Shown piece by piece: positions 16,939-27,263 of a DNA stretch of 64,000 nt. The first letter of the stretch is position 1. Every line of letters starts with the position of its first letter. The stretch covers positions 434,001-498,000 of the forward strand of contig NZ_BATJ01000001.1 of NCBI RefSeq assembly GCF_000467125.1. Direction: 5' to 3'. The stretch comes from Vibrio proteolyticus NBRC 13287. GTDB lineage: Bacteria > Pseudomonadota > Gammaproteobacteria > Enterobacterales > Vibrionaceae. Under the pieces are notes generated by a model that was given only the letters and a program-made list of their open reading frames with translations, had not been told where the DNA came from and made no database searches. Made by a program: the position numbers and the translations under genes.

Positions 16939-18192
16939 ATGAACTCTAACACTTCTGCGGTTTCTACCGCACAATCTTCTAGTAAGTTTACTTACAAAGA
17001 TTTCACTTGGTGTCTGTCGCTGTTCGGTACAGCGGTCGGCGCCGGCGTTCTTTTTCTCCCGATCAAAGCGGGTGCTGGCGGCTTCTGGCCATTAGTAATC
17101 TTAGCTTTAATTGCTGCACCAATGACGTGGTTCGCCCACAAATCTCTGGCTCGTTTCGTTCTGTCTGCGAAAAACCCTGAAGCAGACATCACCGATACCG
17201 TAGAAGAACATTTCGGTAAGACTGGCGCCAACCTTATTACATTCGCCTATTTCTTCGCCATCTATCCGATCGTTCTTATTTACGGCGTCGGCATCACCAA
17301 CACGGTTGACTCTTTCCTGGTTAACCAAATCGGCATGGAATCCATTCCTCGCTGGCTGCTGTCTGGCGCCCTGATTCTGGCGATGACCGCAGGTGTCGTG
17401 TTCGGTAAAGATCTGATGCTAAAAGCCACTTCAGCAATGGTTTACCCTCTGGTATTCATCCTGCTGGCGTTGTCTGTTTACCTGATCCCTGAGTGGAACA
17501 CCTCAATGATGGATGTCGCACCAGACTGGGGCTCAATGCCAACCATCGTATGGCTGGCGATTCCAATCATCGTGTTCTCATTCAACCACAGCCCAATCAT
17601 CTCGCAGTTCTCAAAAGAACAACGTCGTGTATATGGTGAAAAAGCGGTAAGCAAAACTGACGCTATTACTGGCGGTGCAGCAATGATGCTGATGGGTTTT
17701 GTCATGTTTTTCGTGTTCTCTGTCGTGCTTTCTCTGTCTCCAGAGCAGCTGGCGATGGCAAAAGAGCAAAACATTTCCGTTCTGTCTTACCTGGCAAACA
17801 TTCACGAATCACCACTGATCTCATACATGGGTCCACTGGTTGCCTTTGCAGCTATCACATCAAGCTACTTTGGCCATTTCCTGGGTGCTCACGAAGGTCT
17901 GGTTGGTCTGATCAAGTCTCGCTCCGATGCTCCAGTAAGCAACATTGAGAAAGGCTCACTGCTGTTCATCGTTATTACCACTTGGGCTGTTGCCGTATAC
18001 AACCCAAGCATCCTGGGCATGATCGAAACCATGGGTGCACCGATGATTGCAGCGATTCTGTTCCTGATGCCTGTTTTTGCGATGCAAAAAGTACCAGCAA
18101 TGGCGAAGTACAAAACTTCAGCACCTGTTCAGATTTTCACAGTAATCTGTGGTTTTGCTGCCATTAGTTCTGTAATCTACAGCGCTCTTTAA
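16939..18192 (+). CDS. sdaC: Serine/threonine permease of the HAAAP family
   Basis: The 417-residue protein has about 11 hydrophobic segments. It starts with the family motif GTAVGAGVLFLPIKAGAGG, and contains FSFNHSPIISQFSKEQ and TSSYFGHFLGAHEG, typical of SdaC-like proton-coupled serine transporters in the inner membrane. The sdaA serine dehydratase gene follows 95 bp downstream, so import and deamination of serine are encoded together. A hairpin at 18243-18270 lies between them. The upstream region carries a long direct repeat. Serine is the likely substrate from the pairing with sdaA. Confidence 0.92.
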   Translation: MNSNTSAVSTAQSSSKFTYKDFTWCLSLFGTAVGAGVLFLPIKAGAGGFWPLVILALIAAPMTWFAHKSLARFVLSAKNPEADITDTVEEHFGKTGANLITFAYFFAIYPIVLIYGVGITNTVDSFLVNQIGMESIPRWLLSGALILAMTAGVVFGKDLMLKATSAMVYPLVFILLALSVYLIPEWNTSMMDVAPDWGSMPTIVWLAIPIIVFSFNHSPIISQFSKEQRRVYGEKAVSKTDAITGGAAMMLMGFVMFFVFSVVLSLSPEQLAMAKEQNISVLSYLANIHESPLISYMGPLVAFAAITSSYFGHFLGAHEGLVGLIKSRSDAPVSNIEKGSLLFIVITTWAVAVYNPSILGMIETMGAPMIAAILFLMPVFAMQKVPAMAKYKTSAPVQIFTVICGFAAISSVIYSAL

Positions 18193-18242
18193 TCTCGCAG
18201 CCGATACAGACGAGAATAAAGACAAACACATAACGATAATAA

Positions 18243-18270
18243 TAAGCCTCCCTCCTCCTCGGGAGGCTTA
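18243..18270 (+). terminator. Hairpin between sdaC and sdaA
   Basis: A perfect 10-bp stem (TAAGCCTCCC / GGGAGGCTTA) with a pyrimidine loop is followed by ATTTT. The short T run suggests partial termination, which would lower sdaA relative to sdaC. The sdaA ribosome-binding site GAGG lies just after it. Confidence 0.65.
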
Positions 18271-18287
18271 ATTTTGAGGTAATCAAA

Positions 18288-19649
18288 ATGATTAGTGTAT
18301 TTGATATCTATAAAATCGGCGTTGGACCATCCAGTTCACACACTGTTGGTCCAATGAAGGCGGGTAAAGAGTTTATTGATGACCTGCGCTCTATGGGAAA
18401 GCTGCGCGACATCACTAAAATTACCGTCGACGTTTATGGATCATTATCACTGACAGGGAAAGGTCACCATACAGATATCGCGATCATCATGGGTCTTGCT
18501 GGCAACACTCCTGAGAAAGTAGATATCGATTCTATTCCGGGCTTTATTGCACGTGTAGAGGAAACGGAACGTCTACCTGTTGGCATGCACTGTCATACGG
18601 TGTCATTCCCTCGTGAAGGCGGAATGAACTTCCACAAAACCAATCTGGAACTGCATGAGAACGGCATGCAAATCCACGCTTGGATCGACGAAGAAAAAGC
18701 GTACTCGAAAACCTACTACTCTATCGGTGGTGGCTTTATCGTAGACGAAGAGAACTTCGGTAAAGAAATTGAAAATCCGATCAAAGTCCCTTACGAGTAC
18801 ACGTCAGCTGAAGAACTGATTAATCACTGTAAAGAGAGCGGACTGTCGATCAGTGCGCTGGTGATGCAGAACGAACACGCTCTGCATTCAGACGAAGAAA
18901 TTCGTACCTACTACGCCAATATCTGGAAAACCATGCGCGAATGTATGGAACGCGGTATGAACACTGAAGGCATTCTGCCAGGGCCTCTGCGTGTACCACG
19001 TCGAGCGGCGGCATTGCGTCAACAGTTGATGACGTCTGAGAAGACCACCAACGATCCAATGTCTGTGGTTGACTGGGTAAACATGTTTGCTTTTGCCGTT
19101 AACGAAGAAAACGCCGCTGGCGGACGGGTGGTTACCGCGCCAACCAACGGTGCCTGCGGTATCATTCCTGCAGTTTTGGCGTACTACGACAAGTTCATTC
19201 AGACGGTGACGGAAAAAGATTACATCCGTTACTTCGCCGCTTCTGGCGCAATCGGCGGTCTGTACAAACGCAATGCTTCAATCTCTGGTGCAGAAGTTGG
19301 TTGTCAGGGCGAAGTCGGCGTTGCGTGTTCTATGGCTGCGGCCGGCCTGGCTGAGTTGATGGGCGGTAGCCCTGAACAGGTATGCATGGCGGCCGAGATC
19401 GCTATGGAACACAACCTGGGTCTGACGTGTGACCCAGTGGCCGGTCAGGTTCAGGTTCCGTGTATCGAACGTAACGGTATCGCAGCAGTGAAATCGATCA
19501 ACTCATCGCGTATGGCTCTGCGTCGCTCTTCAGCGCCACGTGTTTCGCTGGATAAAGTTATCGAAACCATGCTGGAAACCGGCAAAGACATGAACGCGAA
19601 ATACCGTGAAACGTCACAAGGCGGTTTGGCGATCAAAGTCGTGTGTTAA
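18288..19649 (+). CDS. sdaA: L-serine ammonia-lyase (iron-sulfur type)
   Basis: SdaA deaminates L-serine to pyruvate and ammonia with a [4Fe-4S] cluster. The 453 residues match the single-chain SdaA/SdaB length. Visible hallmarks are the N-terminal [19 protein letters not shown], the cysteine-containing [51 protein letters not shown] and ERNGIAA. It lies directly after sdaC and ends at a strong bidirectional terminator shared with the convergent tyrP-like gene. Confidence 0.96.
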   Translation: MISVFDIYKIGVGPSSSHTVGPMKAGKEFIDDLRSMGKLRDITKITVDVYGSLSLTGKGHHTDIAIIMGLAGNTPEKVDIDSIPGFIARVEETERLPVGMHCHTVSFPREGGMNFHKTNLELHENGMQIHAWIDEEKAYSKTYYSIGGGFIVDEENFGKEIENPIKVPYEYTSAEELINHCKESGLSISALVMQNEHALHSDEEIRTYYANIWKTMRECMERGMNTEGILPGPLRVPRRAAALRQQLMTSEKTTNDPMSVVDWVNMFAFAVNEENAAGGRVVTAPTNGACGIIPAVLAYYDKFIQTVTEKDYIRYFAASGAIGGLYKRNASISGAEVGCQGEVGVACSMAAAGLAELMGGSPEQVCMAAEIAMEHNLGLTCDPVAGQVQVPCIERNGIAAVKSINSSRMALRRSSAPRVSLDKVIETMLETGKDMNAKYRETSQGGLAIKVVC

Positions 19650-19664
19650 TCGACACTCAAGATC

Positions 19665-19693
19665 AAAAAACCCGGGCATGTCCCGGGTTTTTT
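19665..19693. terminator. Bidirectional terminator between sdaA and the tyrP-like gene
   Basis: A 12-bp stem (AAAAAACCCGGG / CCCGGGTTTTTT) with a 5-nt loop lies between two convergent genes. Confidence 0.93.
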
Positions 19694-19713
19694 ATTTGCT
19701 GTCATATTTAGGC

Positions 19714-20868
19714 TTAAGTCAGCTGAGACACCAACAAGAACACCCCAAATAGCAGTGTGAACACTAGCATCGGCATACCGCCTTCGGTGCGATAACGCGC
19801 ATCGGCCTCGCCCGCACGACGCAAGCGGATAACCATTGCCAGCGGTACAAAAATAGCCAGAAAGACCAGAATGATACCCGCGTAGCTCAACACCGCCAGA
19901 AACTGATCTGCGGCAAGCAGCGAACCCGCCAGAGGCAGAGCAAATGTGAGCAAATACGTCACCAGTTTGTTCTGTCTGAACGCATCCACATTTTGTGTAA
20001 ACAGCGCCATGGCCACACCAAAAAACGACGTCAGCAACGCCAGGCCAGTGAATACCGACAAAATTGTGCCAATCCAAGGAGAGCGCTGCTGGAACACCGT
20101 CATTAAGTCAGACACATTGCTGAACTGCTTCAACTGCGCTACATCCAGATTCCCCACGACAGCGAACAACCAACATAAATAGCACACCAGCGGGATCATC
20201 GAACCAACAATGACCATGTTTCTTAACTGGCGGTCGGTCGCTTCCTGGTTGTAAGACACTAGAGCCGGAATCACGACCAGAAAACCAAAGCTGGTGAACA
20301 GAATTGGGCTGGTTTTGATCAGGCCAACAAAATCGGTCTCCCCCGCCTGGGCCACATTCTCGAACGAAAAGAATGGCAACAGGATCAACAGAGTGCTCAC
20401 CAGACTGGCCAGCATAATGAAAAACAGGACTCGGTTTAGCTTATCAATAACGCCCGTACCGCAAGCGACCACAGCGCCGGCGACTGCGGTAAACAGAATC
20501 TGGCTTTGTGTTGCCGTCAGTGTCACACCCAGGCTTTGAAACAACTTACCGACCAAATCAGCCGCGCCCAATATGTAGGCCATCAAAAGACAAATCAGTA
20601 ACGCATACAGCAAGCCATTCGTGAGCAGTTGCCCGCCTTTGCCCAAAGACTGGCGTGCGATGGAGTGCAAACCGAGGCCATCCCCGACTTTAATCGTCGC
20701 TTCGAGTAGCAGTAGCGCCGCGTACGTAGTACCGAAGCAGATCAGCAACATCAGCGCCGTACCGTACATCAGCCCGAATTGAGCCAGCACCATCGGAATC
20801 GCGAGCATACCCGCACCTAAAGCTGTACCTGCAATGATCAGGGAGCTTCCCAAAAGCTTAATATTCAT
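19714..20868 (-). CDS. Aromatic amino acid permease (TyrP/Mtr family)
   Basis: The 384-residue inner-membrane protein has about 11 hydrophobic segments. It begins with the ArAAP motif LLGSSLIIAGTALGAGMLAI and contains PILFTSFGFLVVIPALVSY, closest in layout to E. coli TyrP. It should import tyrosine or other aromatic amino acids with protons. The ATG at 20868 lacks an obvious ribosome-binding site. About 500 bp without a gene lie upstream. Regulation by TyrR (encoded at 6.1-7.6 kb) is plausible, but no clear TGTAAA-N6-TTTACA box is visible. Tyrosine versus tryptophan specificity cannot be decided here. Confidence 0.85.
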   Translation of the reverse strand: MNIKLLGSSLIIAGTALGAGMLAIPMVLAQFGLMYGTALMLLICFGTTYAALLLLEATIKVGDGLGLHSIARQSLGKGGQLLTNGLLYALLICLLMAYILGAADLVGKLFQSLGVTLTATQSQILFTAVAGAVVACGTGVIDKLNRVLFFIMLASLVSTLLILLPFFSFENVAQAGETDFVGLIKTSPILFTSFGFLVVIPALVSYNQEATDRQLRNMVIVGSMIPLVCYLCWLFAVVGNLDVAQLKQFSNVSDLMTVFQQRSPWIGTILSVFTGLALLTSFFGVAMALFTQNVDAFRQNKLVTYLLTFALPLAGSLLAADQFLAVLSYAGIILVFLAIFVPLAMVIRLRRAGEADARYRTEGGMPMLVFTLLFGVFLLVSQLT

Positions 20869-21269
20869 ATTTTATAAATTCTGTGTTGTGAAAAAGATAG
20901 GCGTTAAACCGCAATAACGGTTAAATCAAAAACAATACGAAAATCGTGCTTGAGGGGTAATAAATCGCAACGCAATAAAGGAGTGAACAAAGCGGGAGGC
21001 GCTAACGGCGCATGATAAGAATGGAGGCGTGATAACAAGCGGTTTGCAATGTGGCGACCCTTCAGTCGGCTCAATAATGGGGGTTGTGATTTTGAATTTC
21101 ATTGTTCTGTCCGTCAGTGACATTCCCTTTTTGGTCTCTTAGCCTTCCATTTCGCTAATCAATCCCTACCCGAGATAGGGTCATATTATCGCCTGACGAA
21201 ACGATTGCAACGACTGATAGACTCATCATGACCAAACGGTTAAGAAACACACAACCCAAATCACGATAC
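20869..21269. other. Gene-free region upstream of the tyrP-like permease
   Basis: I see no convincing gene in these 400 bp. A 65-codon minus-strand ORF (20926-21123) ends 57 bp before the permease start. Its low-complexity product and poor start signal do not look like a protein or a classical leader peptide. A small inverted repeat AACCG-caataa-CGGTT (20907-20922) is the only symmetric site noted. The region presumably holds the permease promoter. Confidence 0.5.
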
Positions 21270-21300
21270 AAAAAAGCGAAGCTGTTTGCTTCGCTTTTTT
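21270..21300. terminator. Strong bidirectional terminator downstream of queD
   Basis: A 13-bp stem (AAAAAAGCGAAGC / GCTTCGCTTTTTT) with a 5-nt loop. It lies about 75 bp past the queD stop on the minus strand, beyond a repeat element. Confidence 0.88.
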
Positions 21301-21320
21301 GTTTGGCGGTGTAACGTGTA

Positions 21321-21364
21321 CCGTCCTAAATAAGGTTGACACTTTCCAACCCAAATCAGGACGG
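21321..21364. repeat. Palindromic repeat element, copy 1 (44 bp)
   Basis: The element begins CCGTCCTAAATAAGGTTG and ends CCAACCCAAATCAGGACGG with a 7-nt centre. Its ends are exact inverted repeats (CCGTCCT/AGGACGG) and the arms pair imperfectly for about 18 bp. Further copies are at 43828-43872 (near identical) and 29079-29101 (left half only). All three lie beside a terminator at the 3' end of convergent genes. It looks like a minimal MITE, the joined ends of a lost insertion sequence, or a REP-like hairpin. Confidence 0.75.
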
Positions 21365-21375
21365 CTCACTGAGGT

Positions 21376-21741
21376 TTATTCCTCACCGATATAAATACAA
21401 CCCGCCGTGCAGGTCTCTTTGATTTCCACTTTGCTCAGCAGCGGTAAAGCAGGTTTGAGCTGTTGCCAAATCCACTTTGCCAACACTTCACTGGTCGGGT
21501 TCTCTAACCCTTCAATATCATTGAGATAATAGTGGTCCAGGCGATCGTAGATAGGCTTGAATGCGGCTTTTATTTCAGAGAAATCCACGACCCAACCAGT
21601 GTGCGGATCCACTTCGCCTTCTACGTAAAGACGAACTAAAAAAGAGTGACCATGCAAACGTCCACACTTATGCCCTTCCGGCACGTGCGGCAGGCGGTGG
21701 GCTGCCTCAAACATAAACTCTTTATACAATTCTGTTTTCAT
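21376..21741 (-). CDS. queD: 6-carboxy-5,6,7,8-tetrahydropterin synthase
   Basis: QueD converts 7,8-dihydroneopterin triphosphate to 6-carboxytetrahydropterin on the queuosine (preQ1) pathway. The 121 residues are typical of bacterial QueD. Zinc ligands H15, H30 and H32 and the catalytic C26 ([18 protein letters not shown]) are visible, as are the later [20 protein letters not shown] and [11 protein letters not shown]. It is monocistronic. No preQ1 riboswitch is evident in the leader. Confidence 0.95.
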   Translation of the reverse strand: MKTELYKEFMFEAAHRLPHVPEGHKCGRLHGHSFLVRLYVEGEVDPHTGWVVDFSEIKAAFKPIYDRLDHYYLNDIEGLENPTSEVLAKWIWQQLKPALPLLSKVEIKETCTAGCIYIGEE

Positions 21742-22052
21742 CTTGATTCTCTGCCTTTCAAAGGAGACGCAATAGTAAGGAATTCACCCGTCCGAAACAA
21801 GTTTAGACACAGCTCACAAACTTGCTGACGCGATTCCGCCGATAAACGACGCCAAATCACTATCCAATTCACTTCATATTGAACAGTCGAAAATGTGGCA
21901 TTGCGTCAAATTATTGATTACATCATCGCCACATCACATTTACAAAACACACACTTTGTTTAGGGTCACATTCCGGATCGGCAACCATTTTTCCTTAGCC
22001 GGACCAAGGATATATTTGAGAGGTCTATTCCAATAATTCAAATAAGAATCCA

Positions 22053-23672
22053 ATGAGCTCAACGATAACAACCAAATTGCTGGTGACCTTAATTTCTGTT
22101 TTCGCTCTGGTTTTAACTGTTTCGACCCTTTATCAATACAATCAGCAACGTGAGCTGATCTATTCTGTATTGAGTGAACAGTTACACGACAAAGCCAGTA
22201 ATTATTTCGACAGCCTGAACATGATGATGCTGACGGGCACCATGGCGCAAAAAGAAACACTGCATAACAAGGCGTTAGCACAAGAAGGCATAGAAGCCGT
22301 CCGCGTACTACGTTCGGAGACCGTCAGTAAGCTCTACGGTCCGGGACTGGACAATCAGAAACCGGTCGATGACATTGACCGACGCGCACTGAAAGGTGAG
22401 CTGATTATTGAGCCGATCCAAAAAGACTGGGGGGACGGCCTGGTGGTGGCGCTGCCGATGAAGTCGTCCGAAAACTACCGCGGCACCAACTGTGTAGCCT
22501 GTCATATGGCGCCTGAGGGTGAAGTGCTGGGCGCCATTCGTCTTGAGTATAATCTTTCTCACGTCAACAGCATGATCAGTCAACGCACGTTGATTGCCAT
22601 CGCTATCATGTCAACCATCGCTTTCATCGGCTTTTTGCTCACTCTGGCACTTATTCGCAAGATCATCGTCCGTCCGATTCAAAGCACGTCCCGCTACATG
22701 CAGAGTGTCAGTCAAACCAAAGATTTGTCTCAGCGCCTGCACAATCCGAGAAAAGATGAAGTCGGCCAACTGACGCTGGCAATCAATTCGTTTATGGAAA
22801 CCGTCAGCGACAGTCTTGGTCGGGTGCAGGACACGTCACACACCCTCTCCCACTCTGCTGCACAGCTCACGTCGGTAGCTCAGAGTACCGATCTGGCGGC
22901 CACAAATCAGCAACATGAAACCGCTGAAGTACAGACCAATATCGGCCAGATGCAGGCACAACAGTTACAAGTTGAACAAGCCACCGTCGACGCATCTGGC
23001 TTAATCAGCCACACCACTGCGATTGCGAGGCAAAGTGCGGAACAATCTCACCTGGCCAGTGAAGACATCAAAAATCTGGTCGGCGACATTGAGAAAGTCA
23101 AACAACGGATTATTGAGTTGAACGACCAGACAGGTGAAGTATCGACGATTCTTGAGGTCATTAAAGCCATTGCCGACCAGACCAACCTACTGGCACTCAA
23201 CGCAGCCATTGAAGCCGCTCGAGCCGGTGAACAAGGGCGCGGGTTTGCCGTGGTCGCCGATGAAGTTCGTCAACTCGCCAGTCGTACGGCGCAGGCCACC
23301 AGCAGCATTGAAAACATTCTGGTTCAGTTCAAACAAGACAGCGAAGCATCATTGGTATCAGTGGACACAGTTTGCGCACACGCTCACCAGAGATCCACCG
23401 ACATCGAAGCCTTATCGACCAGCATGAATCATGTGGTGACGGAAATGTCTCAGGCGCAACAACACGCTGAAAACATTCAGCTTCAAACCCAGTCGACCAC
23501 GCAACTCAGCCAGGACGTGCAAAACAAAGTGGAAGTGATCACGCAGCACGCGGACGACACCTCTCACTCGGCAGCCCAAACGCGCGAAATCAGTCAGAAT
23601 CTGGAACAATTGTCCGAACATCTGGAAGCATTGCTGAACCAGTTTACCCTGCAGGAGAAAAAACCGTCGTAA
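22053..23672 (+). CDS. Methyl-accepting chemotaxis protein with a periplasmic c-type heme motif
   Basis: This 539-residue chemoreceptor has a first membrane helix near residues 8-27, a periplasmic domain of about 150 residues, a second helix near 180-201 and a HAMP domain. A cytoplasmic signalling tip follows, with the conserved hairpin [20 protein letters not shown] and [15 protein letters not shown]. The periplasmic domain carries NCVACH (residues 146-151), a CXXCH motif for covalent haem c, followed by [15 protein letters not shown]. That suggests a redox or gas (O2/NO) sensor, like haem c PAS-type chemoreceptors of Geobacter. Ligand and haem attachment are inferred. The gene stands alone upstream of asnS. 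Confidence 0.9.
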   Translation: MSSTITTKLLVTLISVFALVLTVSTLYQYNQQRELIYSVLSEQLHDKASNYFDSLNMMMLTGTMAQKETLHNKALAQEGIEAVRVLRSETVSKLYGPGLDNQKPVDDIDRRALKGELIIEPIQKDWGDGLVVALPMKSSENYRGTNCVACHMAPEGEVLGAIRLEYNLSHVNSMISQRTLIAIAIMSTIAFIGFLLTLALIRKIIVRPIQSTSRYMQSVSQTKDLSQRLHNPRKDEVGQLTLAINSFMETVSDSLGRVQDTSHTLSHSAAQLTSVAQSTDLAATNQQHETAEVQTNIGQMQAQQLQVEQATVDASGLISHTTAIARQSAEQSHLASEDIKNLVGDIEKVKQRIIELNDQTGEVSTILEVIKAIADQTNLLALNAAIEAARAGEQGRGFAVVADEVRQLASRTAQATSSIENILVQFKQDSEASLVSVDTVCAHAHQRSTDIEALSTSMNHVVTEMSQAQQHAENIQLQTQSTTQLSQDVQNKVEVITQHADDTSHSAAQTREISQNLEQLSEHLEALLNQFTLQEKKPS

Positions 23673-23765
23673 AAATCAGGAAATTTCGTCAGCCAGAGGT
23701 CAATTAAAGGTTGAAGCTATCGATTTGACAGGTAATATGTTCCGTTGATTCTGTAAAATGCAAGC

Positions 23766-23826
23766 CAACCCAATGTTTCGACTGTTTTTTGCCCGTTTTC
23801 ACGTTCAAAAAGCGCACATTGGGTTG
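23766..23826 (+). promoter_or_regulatory. Terminator-like leader hairpin upstream of asnS
   Basis: CAACCCAATG (23766-23775) and its exact reverse complement CATTGGGTTG (23817-23826) flank 41 nt. Inside, TTTTTTG and CAAAAA can extend the fold. The right arm is followed by AATTTTTA, so the structure resembles an intrinsic attenuator 31 bp before the asnS ATG. A TGTAAAAT -10-like box ends at 23759, which would place the transcript start near the left arm. Confidence 0.5.
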
Positions 23827-23857
23827 AATTTTTACCTCAATGGAGAAAACACCTAAC

Positions 23858-25258
23858 ATGACTTACGCGCCTGTAAAAGACGTTCTGAGCGGTAAGCTGG
23901 CAGTTGACAGTGAAGTCACTGTTCGCGGCTGGATTCGTTCACGTCGTGATTCCAAAGCTGGAATCTCATTCCTTGCCATTTATGACGGCTCTTGTTTCGA
24001 CCCGATTCAGGCCGTGGTCCCTAATAATCTGAATAATTACAACGACGAAGTACTGAAGCTGACTACCGGCTGCTCTGTCGAAGTAACAGGTAAAGTGGTT
24101 GAATCTCCAGCGAGCGGTCAGGACTTTGAACTGGCAGCAATCGACGTGAAAGTGGTTGGCTGGGTAGAAGATGCTGACACTTACCCAATGGCGAAAACTC
24201 GTCATTCTATCGAATACCTCCGCGAAGTGGCGCACCTGCGTCCGCGCACCAACGTAATCGGTGCCGTAGCACGTGTTCGTAACTGCCTGTCTCAGGCGAT
24301 TCACCGCTTCTACCACGAGCAAGGTTACTTCTGGGTATCGGCTCCGCTAATCACCGCGTCTGACGCAGAAGGCGCTGGTGAAATGTTCCGCGTTTCTACA
24401 CTAGACATGGAAAACTTGCCTCGCACAGACGCAGGTAAAGTGGACTACAACGAAGATTTCTTCGGTAAAGAAACCTTCCTGACGGTATCCGGTCAGCTAA
24501 ATGGCGAAGCATACGCGTGTGCACTGAGCAAAATTTACACTTTCGGCCCGACTTTCCGTGCTGAAAACTCAAACACCAGTCGCCACCTGGCGGAGTTCTG
24601 GATGGTTGAGCCTGAAGTTGCGTTTGCCGATCTGGATGACATAGCGAAACTGTCTGAAGACATGCTGAAATACGTGTTCAAAGCGGTACTGGAAGAGCGT
24701 CGTGACGATCTTGAGTTCTTCGCGCAGCGTATCGATAAAGAAGCGATCACCCGTCTGGAACAGTTCGTGTCGTCTGACTTTGCACAAGTTGATTACACTG
24801 ACGCGATCCAAATTCTGATGGATTCTGGCCGTGAGTTCGAATTCCCGGTTGAATGGGGTATCGATATGTCTTCTGAGCACGAGCGTTATCTGGCGGAAGA
24901 ACACTTCAAAGCACCTGTCATCGTGAAGAACTACCCGAAAGACATCAAAGCATTCTACATGCGTCTGAACGACGACAATAAGACGGTTGCTGCGATGGAC
25001 GTTCTGGCACCGGGCATTGGTGAAATCATCGGTGGTTCTCAGCGTGAAGAGCGTCTGGATGTTCTGGATGCACGCATGCGTGAAATGGGCATCGACCCTG
25101 AGCACATGAGCTGGTATCGCGATTTGCGCCGCTACGGCACAGTGCCACACGCAGGTTTCGGTCTGGGCTTCGAGCGTCTGGTGTCTTACGTCACCGGCAT
25201 GGGCAACGTTCGTGACGTGATCCCATTCCCACGTACCCCACGCAGCGCAAACTTCTAA
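23858..25258 (+). CDS. asnS: Asparagine--tRNA ligase
   Basis: AsnS is a class IIb aminoacyl-tRNA synthetase that charges tRNA-Asn. The 466-residue form starts at [13 protein letters not shown], the usual length; an in-frame ATG at 23840 would add six residues. An OB-fold anticodon-binding domain comes first. The class II core has motif 2 region [21 protein letters not shown] and motif 3 [30 protein letters not shown] precedes the start. A long leader hairpin upstream may attenuate it, and a clear terminator follows. Confidence 0.97.
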   Translation: MTYAPVKDVLSGKLAVDSEVTVRGWIRSRRDSKAGISFLAIYDGSCFDPIQAVVPNNLNNYNDEVLKLTTGCSVEVTGKVVESPASGQDFELAAIDVKVVGWVEDADTYPMAKTRHSIEYLREVAHLRPRTNVIGAVARVRNCLSQAIHRFYHEQGYFWVSAPLITASDAEGAGEMFRVSTLDMENLPRTDAGKVDYNEDFFGKETFLTVSGQLNGEAYACALSKIYTFGPTFRAENSNTSRHLAEFWMVEPEVAFADLDDIAKLSEDMLKYVFKAVLEERRDDLEFFAQRIDKEAITRLEQFVSSDFAQVDYTDAIQILMDSGREFEFPVEWGIDMSSEHERYLAEEHFKAPVIVKNYPKDIKAFYMRLNDDNKTVAAMDVLAPGIGEIIGGSQREERLDVLDARMREMGIDPEHMSWYRDLRRYGTVPHAGFGLGFERLVSYVTGMGNVRDVIPFPRTPRSANF

Positions 25259-25275
25259 TTGCCATTGTGAATAGC

Positions 25276-25305
25276 AAAAACCTCCGCATCGACGGAGGTT
25301 TTTTT
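25276..25305 (+). terminator. Rho-independent terminator of asnS
   Basis: An 11-bp stem (AAAAACCTCCG / CGGAGGTTTTT) is followed by further T. It may also serve the convergent 67-aa gene. Confidence 0.9.
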
Positions 25306-25322
25306 ATACCTGCTGAATGAAC

Positions 25323-25526
25323 TCAGTCCGGTTTCCCGGCAGCGTATTTAACCGCCGCAACGAAGATCGCAAACAGAACAAACGGAATGGCTGCCGCCGT
25401 GTATTCCGTCCAGGCGTACCCGACAAAAGACTTGGACAAAATTAAGTGTCCGAGAACCAACAACAGAGCGCTGATGATCGCCCAGGCAATCAGAAACAGC
25501 TCTCCACGACGTTTTGTTGTGCTCAT
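25323..25526 (-). CDS. Small hypothetical membrane protein (67 aa)
   Basis: The product begins MSTTKRRGELFLIAWAI and has two predicted membrane helices, about residues 9-29 and 41-61, ending KYAAGKPD. AAGGAG lies 8 nt before the ATG, a strong ribosome-binding site. It faces asnS across a shared terminator. I do not recognise the family. It is probably real because of the ribosome-binding site and coherent two-helix layout. Confidence 0.78.
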   Translation of the reverse strand: MSTTKRRGELFLIAWAIISALLLVLGHLILSKSFVGYAWTEYTAAAIPFVLFAIFVAAVKYAAGKPD

Positions 25527-25599
25527 AATCTGGCTCCTTGTGATAAATCGAAGCCATTACAGCACTGTTGGTGTCACCCTGAGCAGTACAGATGACGCA

Positions 25600-27009
25600 C
25601 TAACGCACCGAACAGTTGCTCAGCCTAGTAATGATGTGACCCAGAGCCTGAATCGCAGCAGCAATACGTGGATCGTCGAGTGAATATGAGCTGTTAATAC
25701 GCAGGCAGTGGACAAACCGGTCGTCAAACGCAAACAGACTGCCCGGTGCCACCGAGATCCCATGCTCCAGCGCAACCTGGTGTACCACATTGGTATCTAT
25801 CTCGTGAGGCAAACGCAGCCAGAGAAAATAACCGCCTTCAGGTGCAGCCACTGTTACTTCCGGAGGCAAGCACTCTCGCATCAACACAGACATCGCCAAC
25901 TGACGTTCAGCCAGTGCCCTGCGTAACTTCCGCAGGTGGTTGTCATAGCTTTCGTGAGTCAGATAGTGTGCTAGCCCCTTTTGCACCGGCACACTGCTGG
26001 AGATGGTCGACAGCAGTTGCTGTCTTTGAATCAGCTCATTGTATCGCTCAGATACAACCCAGCCAACCCGATAGCCTGGCGACAAAGATTTGGACAAAGA
26101 ACCACACAACAAAACCTGCCCGTTGTGGTCAAAGGCTTTCAACGGTTTCGGTTTGCGCTCACCAAAATACAGCTCACCATACACGTCATCTTCAATGACC
26201 GCGACGTCTTGCTGAGCCAGACGTTGCATCAGGCGTTGCCGCGCTGACTCAGTCAGGCAACTGCCTGTCGGGTTATGAAACGTGGGCATCAGCCAGCATG
26301 CCCGCACCGGATAGGTTGCCAATGCTGCCTCTAATGCATCGAAATCCAGACCATGTTGAGTATCGACCGGCACTTCGACCGGTTTGAGGTTGAGGCGCTC
26401 GATCGCTTGCAAGGCACCATAAAAGGCCGGGGATTCAATGATCACATAATCGCCCGGCACCGTCACAGCTTCCAGGCTCAGGTTCAGTGCTTCCAGCGCA
26501 CCCGAGGTTACGACAATGTCATGATGACTGATATGGATTCCCTGCTGCAGGTATCGCTGCGCGATTTTCCGGCGCAGGGTTTCATCTCCGGGTGGCAGAT
26601 GACTGAGCCAACTGGTCGAGGAAACCTGACGGTTAGCACTGGCGAGATTACGGGCCAGATCGCGCGCCGGAAACAAGGTTGGGTCCGGAAACGCCGATCC
26701 CAATGGTATCAGAGTCTCATCCGCACTCTGCTTAAGAAAAGTGAACAGCTGATCGTTGATCAGGGCGGGCTTTGGCACTTCACTGAGCGATGCGGTTCGC
26801 TCTTTGGCGGCCACAAAGTAGCCAGATTGTGGCCGGGCGACCAACAACCCTTCACTCTCCAGCAACTGAAACGCCTGTAATACAGTACTGGTACTCACCT
26901 GGTGACTGCGGCTGGTCGCGCGCACAGACGGAATTTTGTCCCCGGCTCGCCAGGTTTGATCTTCTATCTGGCGGCGTATCTCCTGAGCCAGTAACTGATA
27001 ACGTGTCAT
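25600..27009 (-). CDS. MocR/PdxR-type GntR regulator with aminotransferase-like domain
   Basis: The 469-residue protein has an N-terminal GntR winged helix (MTRYQLLAQEIRRQIEDQTW, PSVRATSRSHQVSTSTVLQAF). A fold-type I aminotransferase domain follows, with TSGALEALNLSL, PTFHNPTGSCL, EDDVYGELYF and the PLP lysine in GSLSKSLSPGYRVGW. MocR proteins use PLP or amino-acid adducts as effectors. I chose the ATG at 27009 with GAGG upstream, dropping 12 residues of the longer frame. The target genes are not evident from the neighbours. Confidence 0.88.
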   Translation of the reverse strand: MTRYQLLAQEIRRQIEDQTWRAGDKIPSVRATSRSHQVSTSTVLQAFQLLESEGLLVARPQSGYFVAAKERTASLSEVPKPALINDQLFTFLKQSADETLIPLGSAFPDPTLFPARDLARNLASANRQVSSTSWLSHLPPGDETLRRKIAQRYLQQGIHISHHDIVVTSGALEALNLSLEAVTVPGDYVIIESPAFYGALQAIERLNLKPVEVPVDTQHGLDFDALEAALATYPVRACWLMPTFHNPTGSCLTESARQRLMQRLAQQDVAVIEDDVYGELYFGERKPKPLKAFDHNGQVLLCGSLSKSLSPGYRVGWVVSERYNELIQRQQLLSTISSSVPVQKGLAHYLTHESYDNHLRKLRRALAERQLAMSVLMRECLPPEVTVAAPEGGYFLWLRLPHEIDTNVVHQVALEHGISVAPGSLFAFDDRFVHCLRINSSYSLDDPRIAAAIQALGHIITRLSNCSVR

Positions 27010-27263
27010 ACAACCCTCACTTGTTATCTGCGCACTGTAACACATCTGATTTTTCAGTGTTTTTTTGCTCTTATATCCAAGAGAAACGTCACACTCGACT
27101 CACACTGGGTGCGTCCACAGCGCAAAATGAAGTAAAACGCCGGATAATCAATATCATGGGGGATTATAAGATCACTATCACGTTAATTATGTCACCATCT
27201 GATAGATTTAATTTTGAACAGTGATGTTAACCCCTACTGAACCTGAGAATTGAGAGAGTAATC

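Noticed and set aside
20926..21123. 65-codon ORF as a leader peptide of the tyrP-like gene
   Set aside because: Its start signal is poor, aromatic codons are few and scattered, and no terminator/antiterminator pair follows before the permease start.
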